Shown here: piece after piece, positions 5,361-13,689 of the stretch
Numbering within the stretch: position 1 is the first letter of the stretch
How the letters are laid out: each line of letters opens with the position of its first letter
Source of the DNA: JAYXXU01 sp049301135
Lineage (GTDB): Bacteria; Pseudomonadota; Gammaproteobacteria; Pseudomonadales; Moraxellaceae
Direction of reading: 5' to 3'
NCBI GenBank assembly: GCA_049301135.1
Contig: JBAQKP010000180.1
Location: forward strand, 1 to 13,689
DNA length: 13,689 nt
Notes under the pieces: generated by a model
Told to the model about the DNA's origin: nothing
The model's database searches: none
What the model saw: the letters and a program-made list of their open reading frames with translations, nothing else
Program-made: the position numbers and the translations under genes

Positions 5361-8060
5361 ATGGCAACCATTCATGTCGATGGCAAACAGCTCGAAGTCA
5401 ACGGCGCAGACAACCTATTACAGGCATGTCTGTCACTCGGCCTCGATATTCCGTATTTCTGCTGGCATCCTGCGCTGGGTAGCGTCGGTTCGTGTCGGCA
5501 GTGTGCGGTCAAGCAATTTGCCAACGCCGACGACAAACGCGGCCGCTTGGTCATGTCCTGTATGACCCCTTCGGCGGATAACACCTATATCTCGATTGAT
5601 GACGACGAAGCCAAAGCGTTTCGTGCCAGCATGATTGAGCTGCTGATGACCAATCACCCGCACGACTGTCCGGTCTGTGAGGAGGGCGGTCATTGCCATC
5701 TGCAAGACATGACCGTGATGTCAGGTCACGATAGTCGGCGTTATCGCTTTACCAAACGCACCCACGAAAATCAGTATTTAGGCTCGTTTATTTCACATGA
5801 AATGAACCGCTGTATCGCCTGTTATCGTTGTGTGCGCTACTACAAAGACTATGCCGGTGGCACGGATCTGGGCGTGTACGGCTCGGCCTCTAATGTGTAT
5901 TTTGGCCGTGAAAAAGACGGCATCCTTGAAAGTGAATTTTCGGGTAATTTGGTCGAAGTTTGCCCAACCGGCGTATTCACCGACAAGACCCACAGCGCCC
6001 GTTACAACCGCAAATGGGACATGCAGTACGCGCCGAGTATCTGCCAAGGCTGCTCGAGTGGCTGTAATATCTCAGCCGGTGAGCGTTATGGCGAGTTGCG
6101 CCGCATCGAAAATCGCTTTAACGGCGACGTGAACCAGTACTTCCTGTGTGACAAAGGCCGTTTTGGTTATGGCTATGTCAATCGTACTGACCGGCCACGC
6201 CAGCCGCTGCAAAAAATCGCCGGTGACTTACAACAAGTCAGTGTCGATACCGCGCTTGATCAAGCGATTGCCCACTTAAAAGGCAAAAAAATCCTTGGGA
6301 TTGGCTCACCCCGCGCCAGCCTTGAAACCAATTTTGCCCTGCGTGAATTGGTCGGCATCAATCAGTTTTCAACGGGCATGACCCGTCAAGACCAAGCACT
6401 GGTCGAAAAAGCGGCCGCGATTTTGCAAACAGAAGGGATCTACACCCCAACTTTGCGTGAAATCGAAAGCTACGACGCGGTGCTAATCTTGGGTGAAGAC
6501 CTGACGCAAACGGCGGCGAGAGTGGCGTTATCGGTACGGCAAGCCGCTAAAAACGAAGCGGTCAACATGGCCGAAGCACGCCGCACGCAACCGTGGCTGG
6601 CTGAGCCAGTCAAACGCATCGGGCAAAACGTCAACAGTCCGGTGTTTATCCTCTCGGTTAGTGAAACCCGCCTAAGCGACATCGCGGAAGGCGAGTGCGT
6701 GGCCACACCAAACGACATCGCGCGGTTAGGCTTTGCGGTGGCGGCGGCTTTGGTTGGTGATTCGGTACAAGGCATGGCGGCAGAAGCGGTGGAATTTGCC
6801 CAGCAAATTGCCAGCAAGCTGAAGTCTGCTAAAAAACCACTGATCATCTCCGGCACCTCGCTGCAAGATCCCGCCCTGCTCGAAGCCGCCGCACAGATTG
6901 CGCAAAATCTTGGCGCAGCGGCAGGCTTGACCTTGGTATTGCCTGAAGTCAACTCGATGGGCAGTGTGTTACTCGGTGGCCTATCACTCGAAGAAGCGTT
7001 GCTGGGTGACTATGATGCGTTGGTGGTGGCCGAAAACGACCTGTTCTCGCGCTTACCGAAAACCCTCGTGCAGCAAGTGTTGAGCAAAACCCAAAACGTC
7101 ATCGTGCTGGATCACCAGCAGACCGACACGGTCAAGCGGGCTGGTCTGGTGTTGCCAGCGGCGAGCTTTGCTGAAGGCGACGGCACAGTGGTCTCACTGG
7201 AAGGTCGCGCCCAGCGGTTTTTCCAAGTGTTTGACCCAAGCTATCTCGATCCAAATCTCCAGATTAAAGAAGGCTGGCGTTGGTTGCATGCCATTAAAAC
7301 CGGCCTGAATGATCAGCCAGTCGAATGGATGATTTTGGATGATGTGATTGACGCGATTGTACGGCAAGTGCCTGCATTGGCGGGGATTGTCGATGCTGCG
7401 CCGAATGCCGGTTATCGGGTTGGTGGGCTAAAAGTCGCGCGTGAACCGCGTCGCTATTCTGGCCGTACCGCGATGCGTGCGCCGTTGTCGGTGCACGAAC
7501 CGAAGCAGCCGATTGATGTGGATTCGGGGCTGACCTTTTCGATGGAAGGCTATGTCGGTGATCAAACCGATAGCGCGTTGATTCCGTTTGCATGGGCACC
7601 AGGTTGGAATTCGCCACAGTCGTGGAACAAATTTCAAGACGAAGTCGGCGGTCACTTAAAAGGCGGTGATGCGGGTGTACGTTTATTTGATCGGCTGGCC
7701 AAGCGTGCTGCGCGGCAGTTTATTGCGCCCGATGCCGAACAGATTGCACTCGGTCAGTTCCGTTTGACCCCTGTGTTTAACCTGTTTGCCAGTGGCGAAA
7801 TGTCAGGTCGGGTCGCGGTGTTTACAGACCGTCAGCCTGAGCCTGTGTTGTCCTTGTGTCGTGATGATGCGGACAGCTTGCAAGTGCAAGATGGCCAGAT
7901 GCTGAGTGTGTCAGTGGGGACTGAAACGCTGGTACTGCCTGTGAAAGTGGTCGATTATTTGCCGCTTGGTTTGATCGGTTATCCAGTCGGACAAGCGCCT
8001 GTACTTGAGTTGCATCAGCCCGTCAGCGTGTCTGTGACCGCCCAAGCGATGGGAGGCTAA
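5361..8060 (+). CDS. nuoG: NADH-quinone oxidoreductase subunit G (NuoG), clusters N1b, N4, N5 and N7
   Basis: NuoG is the large 75-kDa-type subunit that wires electrons from NuoF toward NuoI. The 899-residue product begins with a ferredoxin-like domain holding [2Fe-2S] N1b (C34, C45, C48, C67). Next come the N5 ligands H99, C103, C106 and C112 (HPHDCPVC then HC), and N4 with C151, C154, C157 (CIACYRC) and C201 (VEVCPTG). The off-pathway cluster N7 is also encoded: C228, C231, C235 (CQGCSSGC) and C263 (FLCDKGRFG), the same numbering as I recall for E. coli. The remaining 600 or so residues form a molybdopterin-oxidoreductase-like domain that has no cofactor role in complex I; GLVLPAASFAEGDGTVVSLEGR is a typical stretch there (split here as GLVLPAASFAEG and DGTVVSLEGRAQRFF). 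AAGGAA (5347-5352) lies 8 nt before the ATG, overlapping the nuoF stop. The C-terminal half is less conserved than the Fe-S part. Confidence 0.97.
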   Translation: MATIHVDGKQLEVNGADNLLQACLSLGLDIPYFCWHPALGSVGSCRQCAVKQFANADDKRGRLVMSCMTPSADNTYISIDDDEAKAFRASMIELLMTNHPHDCPVCEEGGHCHLQDMTVMSGHDSRRYRFTKRTHENQYLGSFISHEMNRCIACYRCVRYYKDYAGGTDLGVYGSASNVYFGREKDGILESEFSGNLVEVCPTGVFTDKTHSARYNRKWDMQYAPSICQGCSSGCNISAGERYGELRRIENRFNGDVNQYFLCDKGRFGYGYVNRTDRPRQPLQKIAGDLQQVSVDTALDQAIAHLKGKKILGIGSPRASLETNFALRELVGINQFSTGMTRQDQALVEKAAAILQTEGIYTPTLREIESYDAVLILGEDLTQTAARVALSVRQAAKNEAVNMAEARRTQPWLAEPVKRIGQNVNSPVFILSVSETRLSDIAEGECVATPNDIARLGFAVAAALVGDSVQGMAAEAVEFAQQIASKLKSAKKPLIISGTSLQDPALLEAAAQIAQNLGAAAGLTLVLPEVNSMGSVLLGGLSLEEALLGDYDALVVAENDLFSRLPKTLVQQVLSKTQNVIVLDHQQTDTVKRAGLVLPAASFAEGDGTVVSLEGRAQRFFQVFDPSYLDPNLQIKEGWRWLHAIKTGLNDQPVEWMILDDVIDAIVRQVPALAGIVDAAPNAGYRVGGLKVAREPRRYSGRTAMRAPLSVHEPKQPIDVDSGLTFSMEGYVGDQTDSALIPFAWAPGWNSPQSWNKFQDEVGGHLKGGDAGVRLFDRLAKRAARQFIAPDAEQIALGQFRLTPVFNLFASGEMSGRVAVFTDRQPEPVLSLCRDDADSLQVQDGQMLSVSVGTETLVLPVKVVDYLPLGLIGYPVGQAPVLELHQPVSVSVTAQAMGG

Positions 8061-8061
8061 C

Positions 8062-9096
8062 ATGCGTATTGATCCGCAAACTCCCGAGTTTTTGGCTGGT
8101 GTGTTGACCCCCGCACAATGGTCGATGACCTTTAGTATTGTGCAGGCGGTGGTGATCTTGTTGTTGGTGGTGCTGGTCGCTGCGCTGATGAGTTTTATTG
8201 AGCGACGCTTGCTGGCATGGTGGCAAGACCGCTATGGCCCAAACCGTGTCGGCCCGTTTGGGATTTTCCAAATTGTCGCTGACATGTTGAAGCTGTTGTT
8301 TAAGGAAGATTGGACACCCAGTTTTTCGGACAAACGCATCTTTATCATGGCACCCGCGATTGCGATGGCCACCGCGCTATTGTCGTTTGCAGTGATTCCG
8401 ATTTCGCCTAGCCTTGGTGTGGCGGATCTGAGTATCGGCTTGTTGTTCTTTTTTGCGATGGCCGCGCTTGCCGTGTATTCGGTGATGTTTGGCGGTTGGG
8501 CATCCAATAACAAATACTCGCTACTCGGTAGTATTCGCAGTACCGCACAAACTATCAGTTATGAAGTGTTTATGGGTCTGTCCCTGATGGGGATTGTGGC
8601 GATTGTCGGCTCGTATAACCTGCGCGATATCGTCGAAGCCCAAAGTAACTATTGGTTTGTGTTTACCCAGCCACTGGCCTTTTTTATCTTTATTGTGGCC
8701 GGTGTGGCGGTGACGCACCGTCATCCGTTTGACCAACCCGAAGCCGAGCAAGAACTGGCCGAAGGCTATCATGTCGAGTATAGCGGCATGAAGTGGGGCA
8801 TGTTCTTTGTCGGTGAATATGTCAACGTGGTGCTGATTTCGGCGTTACTGACTACGCTGTTTTTTGGCGGTTGGTTGCCACCGTTTGGGATTGAGATTCC
8901 ATTTGTACCAGAAGTATTCTGGTTCATCATGAAGACCTCGTTTTTTGTGATGCTGTTTGTGTTGGCGCGCGGTTCGTTGATGCGGCCACGTTATGACCAA
9001 GTGATGAACTTTGGTTGGAAAGTGTGTTTGCCATTGGCGTTGGTAAATTTGTTGATCACCGCAGCCGTGGTGCTGTGGCAGACCCCAACTGCGTAA
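8062..9096 (+). CDS. nuoH: NADH-quinone oxidoreductase subunit H (NuoH)
   Basis: NuoH is the membrane subunit (ND1 type) that joins the peripheral and membrane arms. It forms the membrane mouth of the quinone channel and the so-called E-channel. The 344-residue protein has about eight predicted helices. The first (about 22-46) leads into ERRLLAWWQDRYGPNRVGP (47-65), a family hallmark. Further landmarks are TISYEVFMGL (164-173, with conserved E168) and the acidic cytoplasmic loop HRHPFDQPEAEQELAEGYH (219-237), followed by EYSGMKWG, which contacts the quinone pocket. That loop has the gammaproteobacterial form. The gene starts 1 nt after the nuoG stop, with GGGAGG (8051-8056) just upstream, so it is probably coupled to nuoG translation. 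Length matches the family. Confidence 0.98.
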   Translation: MRIDPQTPEFLAGVLTPAQWSMTFSIVQAVVILLLVVLVAALMSFIERRLLAWWQDRYGPNRVGPFGIFQIVADMLKLLFKEDWTPSFSDKRIFIMAPAIAMATALLSFAVIPISPSLGVADLSIGLLFFFAMAALAVYSVMFGGWASNNKYSLLGSIRSTAQTISYEVFMGLSLMGIVAIVGSYNLRDIVEAQSNYWFVFTQPLAFFIFIVAGVAVTHRHPFDQPEAEQELAEGYHVEYSGMKWGMFFVGEYVNVVLISALLTTLFFGGWLPPFGIEIPFVPEVFWFIMKTSFFVMLFVLARGSLMRPRYDQVMNFGWKVCLPLALVNLLITAAVVLWQTPTA

Positions 9097-9117
9097 GCGC
9101 ACTCAGGAGAATCCAAC

Positions 9118-9666
9118 ATGTTAAAAACCTTAGCAAGTGTGATTGTGGGTGCGGGGACGATCATCCGCAGTATGCTGATGGTGTTCAGTCATGGCTTTCG
9201 TAAGCGTGACACGATTTGCTATCCAGAACAGCCGGTTAATCCGCCGCCACGCTATCGGGGTCGGATCGTACTGACCCGTGATCCGGATGGTGACGAGCGC
9301 TGTGTCGCCTGTAACTTGTGTGCGGTGGCCTGTCCAGTCGGTTGTATCTCTCTGCAAAAAGCCGAACGAGATGATGGTCGCTGGTATCCGGAGTTTTTTC
9401 GGATTAATTTTTCGCGCTGTATTTTTTGTGGCATGTGCGAAGAAGCGTGTCCCACCACCGCGATCCAGCTCACGCCTGACTTTGAGATGGCGGAGTTTGT
9501 CCGGCAGGATTTGGTCTATGAAAAAGAGCATTTGCTGATTTCGGGGCCGGGCAAATATCCTGAGTATAATTTTTATCGAGTGGCCGGTATGGCGGTCGAT
9601 GGTAAGCCAAAAGGTGCCGCCGATTCTGAAGCTGCGCCAATCAACGTGCGGGGGCTGATGCCATGA
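9118..9666 (+). CDS. nuoI: NADH-quinone oxidoreductase subunit I (NuoI), clusters N6a and N6b
   Basis: NuoI is the 8Fe ferredoxin-like (TYKY-type) subunit between NuoG and NuoB. Its two [4Fe-4S] clusters pass electrons toward N2. The 182-residue protein has two classic motifs: CVACNLCAVACP (C62, C65, C68, C72) and CIFCGMCEEACP (C101, C104, C107, C111), separated by GRWYPEFFRINFSR. The N-terminal 25 or so residues form the amphipathic helix that anchors NuoI to the membrane arm. PPRYRGRIVLTRDPDG (43-58) and the C-terminal SGPGKYPEYNFYR are nearly identical to E. coli NuoI as I remember it. AGGAG (9105-9109) lies 8 nt before the ATG. The 3' end overlaps nuoJ by 4 nt. Confidence 0.98.
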   Translation: MLKTLASVIVGAGTIIRSMLMVFSHGFRKRDTICYPEQPVNPPPRYRGRIVLTRDPDGDERCVACNLCAVACPVGCISLQKAERDDGRWYPEFFRINFSRCIFCGMCEEACPTTAIQLTPDFEMAEFVRQDLVYEKEHLLISGPGKYPEYNFYRVAGMAVDGKPKGAADSEAAPINVRGLMP

Positions 9667-10187
9667 TGTGGCCGTTTTATGTGGCAGCCGCTGTTGCGCT
9701 GATTTCGACGCTTCGGGTCGTCACGCATACTAATCCTGTGCATGCGCTATTGAATTTGATTGTGTCGTTGCTGGGCATTGCCGCGCTGTTTTTTTGCGTC
9801 GGTGCACCACTGGCGGGTGCGTTAGAAATCGTGGTGTACGCTGGGGCGATTTTGGTGCTGTTTGTGTTTGTGGTGATGATGCTGAATCTCGGCAGCACCG
9901 AAGTACAAGAACAACACTGGTTTACCCCACAAGTCTGGGCCGTGCCTGCAGCGTTGAGCTTTATTTTGGGCTTGATGATGGTGTGGATGATTCGTGCCGG
10001 TACCAACGGTGAGTTGCTGGTGGGTGTCGAAACCGTCGAACCCAAGACAGTGGCGATTTCGTTGTTCGGTGCGTATGTGTTGTTGGTTGAGGTGGCGGCG
10101 TTTTTATTGCTGGCCGCGTTGGTTGCAGCGTTCCATTTGGGTAAACGCTTACCCACTGAGCACGGTGTAGACGGAGCACAATCATGA
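9663..10187 (+). CDS. nuoJ: NADH-quinone oxidoreductase subunit J (NuoJ)
   Basis: NuoJ (ND6 type) is a five-helix membrane subunit beside NuoK and NuoA that takes part in the conformational coupling between quinone reduction and proton transport. The 174-residue protein carries the signature EIVVYAGAILVLFVFVVMML (55-74), the helix that contains the pi-bulge in known structures. NPVHALLNLIVSLLG (24-38) is also typical. Tandem ATGs (9663 and 9666) allow a start at either. The first makes the ATGA overlap with nuoI; the upstream G-run (9650-9654) is a weak ribosome binding site, so translation probably depends on coupling to nuoI. The length is a little shorter than E. coli NuoJ, with a short polar C-terminus. 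Confidence 0.96.
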   Translation: MMWPFYVAAAVALISTLRVVTHTNPVHALLNLIVSLLGIAALFFCVGAPLAGALEIVVYAGAILVLFVFVVMMLNLGSTEVQEQHWFTPQVWAVPAALSFILGLMMVWMIRAGTNGELLVGVETVEPKTVAISLFGAYVLLVEVAAFLLLAALVAAFHLGKRLPTEHGVDGAQS

Positions 10188-10495
10188 TCAGCGGTATTCC
10201 GATGGAGCATGGCCTGATTGTGGCAGCGTTGCTGTTTGCAATGGGCTTTTACGGGGTGATGGCACGCCGTAACCTGATGTTTATTTTGATGAGTCTTGAG
10301 GTGATGATGAACGCCGCTGCGTTGGCGTTTGTGGTTGCAGGCAGTGCGTGGGTGCAGCCAGATGGACAAGTCATGTTTATTTTGATTTTGACCTTGGCCG
10401 CTGCCGAAGCCTGTATTGGCTTGGCGATTGTGCTGCAATTTTATCGTCGCTTCCACAGTTTGGATGTCGATGCAGCCAGTGAGATGCGCGGATGA
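10184..10495 (+). CDS. nuoK: NADH-quinone oxidoreductase subunit K (NuoK)
   Basis: NuoK (ND4L type) is a three-helix membrane subunit on the proton path between the E-channel and the first antiporter-like subunit. The 103-residue protein has both essential membrane glutamates: E39 in MSLEVMMNAA and E75 in LAAAEACIGLAI, equivalent to E. coli Glu36 and Glu72. The ATG at 10184 overlaps the nuoJ stop (ATGA) and has GGAG (10173-10176) 7 nt upstream, so I prefer it to the in-frame ATG at 10202, which would give a length nearer 97. The gene overlaps nuoL by 4 nt. Confidence 0.96.
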   Translation: MISGIPMEHGLIVAALLFAMGFYGVMARRNLMFILMSLEVMMNAAALAFVVAGSAWVQPDGQVMFILILTLAAAEACIGLAIVLQFYRRFHSLDVDAASEMRG

Positions 10496-12375
10496 GTCTT
10501 TTATATCTGACTTTTGTATTCCCACTGATTGGGTTTTTGTTGTTGGCGAGTCTGCGTGATCGCCTGCCAGAAAATGCCGCCGCTGCGATTGGCGTTGGCT
10601 CAATGGGGCTGTCAGCACTGACGGCGCTGTATGTTGGCATGGATTTTTTTGCCACGATTCCAGCCGGTTCAGGCGCGGCCTACCATCAGGTGTTGTGGAC
10701 GTGGATGCAGATCGGTGAGTTTGCCCCTGCCTTTGGCCTGCATCTGGATGGCCTTGCGGTCACCATGATGGGGGTGATTACTGGCGTTGGCTTCTTTATT
10801 CACTTGTTTGCCTCGTGGTATATGCGCGGCGAAGTGGATGGCTACGCACGGTTTTTTGGTTACATGAATTTGTTTGTGGCCAGCATGTTGCTGTTGGTAC
10901 TCGGCGATAATTTGCTGTTGCTGTATCTCGGTTGGGAAGGGGTGGGCATTTGTTCCTACTTGCTGATCGGCTTTTATTTCCGTGATCGTGCCAACGGTCA
11001 AGCCGCGATTAAAGCCTTTACCGTGACCCGTGTCGGTGACGTGTTTTTGGCGATAGGTCTGTTTATTCTGTTCCGTGAGCTTGGCACGCTGAATATCGCA
11101 GAGATTATTACCCGTGCGCCGCAAGAGTTGGCCGCGGGTAGCTTGACCATGACTTTGGCGACCTTGATGTTGCTCGGTGGTGCGGTCGGTAAATCCGCGC
11201 AGTTGCCACTGCAAACATGGTTGGCCGATGCGATGGCAGGCCCAACACCGGTGTCGGCGCTCATTCACGCTGCCACGATGGTGACAGCGGGTGTGTATCT
11301 GATTGCGCGGATGCATCCGCTGTTTATCATGACGCCAGATGTGCTGCTGCTGGTCGGTCAGATCGGTGCGGTGACGTTGGTGCTGGCCGGTTTCTCAGCG
11401 TTGGTACAGACCGATATTAAGCGGATTTTGGCCTATTCGACCATGAGTCAGATCGGCTATATGTTCTTGGCACTGGGTGTCGGGGCATGGCAAGCCGCAG
11501 TATTTCACTTGATGACGCATGCGTTCTTTAAAGCGCTGCTATTCTTGTCGTCGGGTGCGGTGATTTTGGCCTGTCACCATGAGCAAAATATTTTCAAAAT
11601 GGGTGGCTTGCGTAAAAAAATCCCATTTGTGTATGTGTGCTTTTTGGTCGGTGGTGGTGCGTTGGCAGCGTTGCCGTTTATCACGGTCGGCTTCTATTCC
11701 AAAGATGCGATCTTGTGGGAAGCGTGGGCGAGTAACCATCCAGAACTGTTCTGGGCGGGGATTGTTGGCGCATTCATGACCTCGATCTATACGTTCCGGA
11801 TGATCTGGATCGTGTTTCATGGTGAAGAAAAAACTCCTGCACATGCGCTAAAAGGCGTGTCGTACTGGCTGCCTTTGGCCGTGCTGCTGCTGGTGTCTAC
11901 TGCGGTCGGTGCGCTGATTCATCCACCGCTGGCGGGTGTATTGCCGGAAGGTGTCGGCGCGATGCTGCAACGTACCGGCGCAGCGCATGATTTACATTTT
12001 GTGGAAATGGTCGCGATTGGTACGGCGTTGGCTGGTCTGGTGGTCGGTGCGCTACTGTTTACCGGTGAGCGTCGCTTGGCGACCCAACTGCGTAACAGTC
12101 GGGTTGGTGCAAGCTTGGCGCATCTGTGGCTGGGTGGTTGGGGCTTTGATCGGTTGTACGAGCTGTTGTTTGTCAAACCGTTTTTGGCGATTGCTCGGCT
12201 ACTCGGACGTGATCCGGTCGATCGGGTCTGGGGCGTAGTGCCTGCCATTATTAAAGCCGGTAACGCCGCCGCGACCAAACAACAATCCGGTTCGTTGCGC
12301 GGCTATGCCAGTTGGATGCTGATCGGTGTGCTGGTGATGTTGGTCACGCTGATGGTTCAGGCTTTGGGGCACTAA
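10492..12375 (+). CDS. nuoL: NADH-quinone oxidoreductase subunit L (NuoL), antiporter-like
   Basis: NuoL (ND5 type) is the distal antiporter-like subunit of the membrane arm. It carries a proton channel and the long lateral helix that runs back along NuoM and NuoN. The 627-residue protein has the residues expected of the channel: E149 (LGWEGVGICSYLL), K234 (GGAVGKSAQLPL), H259 (SALIHAATMVTAG), K347 (THAFFKALLFL) and K404 (GFYSKDAILW). All sit five positions after the E. coli numbers I recall (144, 229, 254, 342, 399), so the alignment is collinear. The last hydrophobic stretch (about 603-625) is the terminal anchor helix after the lateral helix. The start overlaps the nuoK stop (ATGA) with only a weak AGTGAG (10478-10483), which suggests coupled translation. 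Confidence 0.98.
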   Translation: MSLLYLTFVFPLIGFLLLASLRDRLPENAAAAIGVGSMGLSALTALYVGMDFFATIPAGSGAAYHQVLWTWMQIGEFAPAFGLHLDGLAVTMMGVITGVGFFIHLFASWYMRGEVDGYARFFGYMNLFVASMLLLVLGDNLLLLYLGWEGVGICSYLLIGFYFRDRANGQAAIKAFTVTRVGDVFLAIGLFILFRELGTLNIAEIITRAPQELAAGSLTMTLATLMLLGGAVGKSAQLPLQTWLADAMAGPTPVSALIHAATMVTAGVYLIARMHPLFIMTPDVLLLVGQIGAVTLVLAGFSALVQTDIKRILAYSTMSQIGYMFLALGVGAWQAAVFHLMTHAFFKALLFLSSGAVILACHHEQNIFKMGGLRKKIPFVYVCFLVGGGALAALPFITVGFYSKDAILWEAWASNHPELFWAGIVGAFMTSIYTFRMIWIVFHGEEKTPAHALKGVSYWLPLAVLLLVSTAVGALIHPPLAGVLPEGVGAMLQRTGAAHDLHFVEMVAIGTALAGLVVGALLFTGERRLATQLRNSRVGASLAHLWLGGWGFDRLYELLFVKPFLAIARLLGRDPVDRVWGVVPAIIKAGNAAATKQQSGSLRGYASWMLIGVLVMLVTLMVQALGH

Positions 12376-12376
12376 G

Positions 12377-13689
12377 ATGGAAAATAATCTGATTCTACCC
12401 GCGCTGATCCTGATCCCGTTTATCGCTGGTTTTTTGTGCTGGATCGTTGAAAAATTCTCTGACCGCCTGCCGCGCTGGATTGCGCTGTTTGGTATGTTAC
12501 TGACGCTATCGCTGTCGGTACAGTTGTGGCTGGCAGGTAACTATTCGGGCACTGCGGCGACTGTGCTGCAACCCGGTACGCTACCGACATGGCAAGCTGA
12601 GTTTGTGCTGCCGTGGATTCCACTGTTGGGCATTAGTTTTCACTTGGCGATTGATGGCCTGTCGCTGCTGATGGTGGTGCTGACTGCGCTGCTTGGTGTG
12701 CTGGCGGTCGGGTGTTCGTGGGGCGAAATTAAAAAACGGGTTGGCTTTTTTCACCTGAATTTGTTGTGGAGCCTGGGCGGTGTGATCGGTGTGTTTCTGG
12801 CCATCGACATGTTCTTGTTCTTCTTCTTCTGGGAAATGATGCTGGTTCCGATCTATTTCCTGATCGCGTTGTGGGGGCATAGTGGTTCAACAGGGCGTTC
12901 GCGGGTGTATGCGGCGACCAAGTTTTTCTTATATACCCAAGCGTCTGGCCTAATCATGCTGATCGGTATTTTGACCTTGGTGTTGTTGAATTACACCCAG
13001 ACCGAAGTGCTGACCTTTAACTACATGGCGCTGCTGGGCACGACGTTTCCACCCGGTTTTGAATATGGCCTGATGCTGTGCTTCTTTATCGCGTTCGCGG
13101 TGAAGTTGCCTGTCGTGCCGTTTCATGGTTGGTTGCCGGATGCCCACGCGCAAGCGCCAACCGCCGGTTCGGTGGATTTGGCCGGTATTTTGATTAAAAC
13201 CGCTGCTTATGGTTTGCTGCGGTTTGTGTTGCCGCTGTTCCCAAATGCGTCGGCTGATTTTGCCAATATCGCGATTTTCCTCGGTATGCTTGGCGTGTTC
13301 TACGGTGCATGGTTGGCCTTTCAACAGACTGACATCAAGCGCTTGCTGGCCTATACCAGTGTGTCACACATGGGCTTCGTGTTGCTGGCGATTTATGCCG
13401 GTAACTTACTGACCTTACAAGGTTTGATGATTCAGATGCTGGCGCATGGCTTAGGCTCGGCTGCGTTGTTTATCATGAGCGGTCAGATCTACGAGCGGCT
13501 GCACACGCGTGACTTGCGCCTGATGGGCGGCATGTGGGGGCAGTTCCGTTATTTGCCAGTGCTGCTGATGTTCTTCTGTGCGGCGTTGTTGGGGATTCCA
13601 GGTACGGGTAACTTTATCGGTGAGTTCCTGATTTTGATGGGGGCGTTTGCGGATTATCCGACCTTTACCATTTTGGCCACGGTCAGTCT
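12377..13689 (+). CDS. nuoM: NADH-quinone oxidoreductase subunit M (NuoM), truncated by window edge
   Basis: NuoM (ND4 type) is the second antiporter-like proton-channel subunit. The frame opens with ATG (MENNLILPALILIPF) 1 nt after the nuoL stop and stays open for 437 codons to the window end, so the C-terminus is missing (the family is around 500 residues). Channel residues are present: E153 (FFWEMMLVPIYF), K243 (AFAVKLPVVPFHGWLPDAH), K274 (DLAGILIKTAAYGLLRF) and E416 (GNFIGEFLIL). Each is nine positions after the E. coli equivalents I recall (144, 234, 265, 407). DIKRLLAYTSVSHMGF (319-334) is also a family landmark. Only a weak GGGG (12366-12369) precedes the start, so translation is probably coupled to nuoL. 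nuoN should lie beyond the edge. Confidence 0.97.
   Translation, partial: MENNLILPALILIPFIAGFLCWIVEKFSDRLPRWIALFGMLLTLSLSVQLWLAGNYSGTAATVLQPGTLPTWQAEFVLPWIPLLGISFHLAIDGLSLLMVVLTALLGVLAVGCSWGEIKKRVGFFHLNLLWSLGGVIGVFLAIDMFLFFFFWEMMLVPIYFLIALWGHSGSTGRSRVYAATKFFLYTQASGLIMLIGILTLVLLNYTQTEVLTFNYMALLGTTFPPGFEYGLMLCFFIAFAVKLPVVPFHGWLPDAHAQAPTAGSVDLAGILIKTAAYGLLRFVLPLFPNASADFANIAIFLGMLGVFYGAWLAFQQTDIKRLLAYTSVSHMGFVLLAIYAGNLLTLQGLMIQMLAHGLGSAALFIMSGQIYERLHTRDLRLMGGMWGQFRYLPVLLMFFCAALLGIPGTGNFIGEFLILMGAFADYPTFTILATVS

Noticed and set aside
6470..6952. Open frame of about 160 codons on the - strand within nuoG
   Set aside because: Its Ala/Ser/Arg-rich composition mirrors the nuoG codons, and the sense strand is clearly coding across the region.
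9677..10618. Long open frame on the - strand (about 313 codons)
   Set aside because: It lies antisense to nuoJ, nuoK and the start of nuoL. Its Thr/Asn/His/Gln-rich translation is what the complement of hydrophobic, Leu/Val-rich membrane genes gives, and it has no recognisable domain.
10669..11316. Open frame of about 215 codons on the - strand
   Set aside because: It is antisense to nuoL, with a His/Gln/Arg-rich composition and no domain; it is a shadow of the coding strand.
1..13689. Mobile elements, CRISPR arrays, tRNA/rRNA genes, defence or biosynthetic systems
   Set aside because: No such signatures were seen. From 321 onward the window is filled by intact, collinear complex I genes apart from the one 100-nt spacer.

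Overview
The window holds most of a proton-pumping NADH:quinone oxidoreductase (respiratory complex I, NDH-1) operon, all on the + strand. The order is nuoA, nuoB, nuoCD (fused), nuoE, nuoF, nuoG, nuoH, nuoI, nuoJ, nuoK, nuoL and a nuoM cut by the right edge; nuoN would be expected next. The proteins read as gammaproteobacterial: NuoC and NuoD are fused, NuoG keeps the N7 cluster cysteines, and NuoH carries HRHPFDQPEAEQEL. From memory of the family, the NuoA, NuoCD and NuoF sequences most resemble Moraxellaceae (Acinetobacter and relatives), including the long NuoA tail. Base composition looks roughly balanced, more GC-rich than typical Acinetobacter, so I name the family but not the genus.

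Layout. Positions 1-320 hold no gene I can identify with confidence: there is perhaps the last 21 codons of an upstream gene (2-67), a weak terminator-like hairpin, an AT-richer patch with a weak promoter candidate, and the nuoA ribosome binding site. From 321 to the right edge the genes are nearly continuous. E/F, I/J, J/K and K/L overlap by 4 nt (ATGA). G/H and L/M are separated by 1 nt, A/B by 6, F/G by 12, CD/E by 15 and H/I by 21. The one exception is a 100-nt spacer between nuoB and nuoCD that contains inverted repeats.

How the genes work together. NuoE, NuoF and NuoG form the NADH-oxidising arm: FMN in NuoF, then Fe-S clusters N3, N1a, N1b, N4, N5 and N7. NuoI (N6a, N6b), NuoB (N2) and NuoCD carry electrons to the quinone site, which is completed by NuoH. 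NuoA, H, J, K, L and M are membrane subunits that couple quinone reduction to proton transport. Every Fe-S ligand and key proton-channel residue I checked is present, so the complex looks functional.

This is a conserved housekeeping operon. I found no undescribed system. The observations worth a second look are small: the B/CD spacer, the NuoA C-terminal extension, and the ambiguous 5' region.
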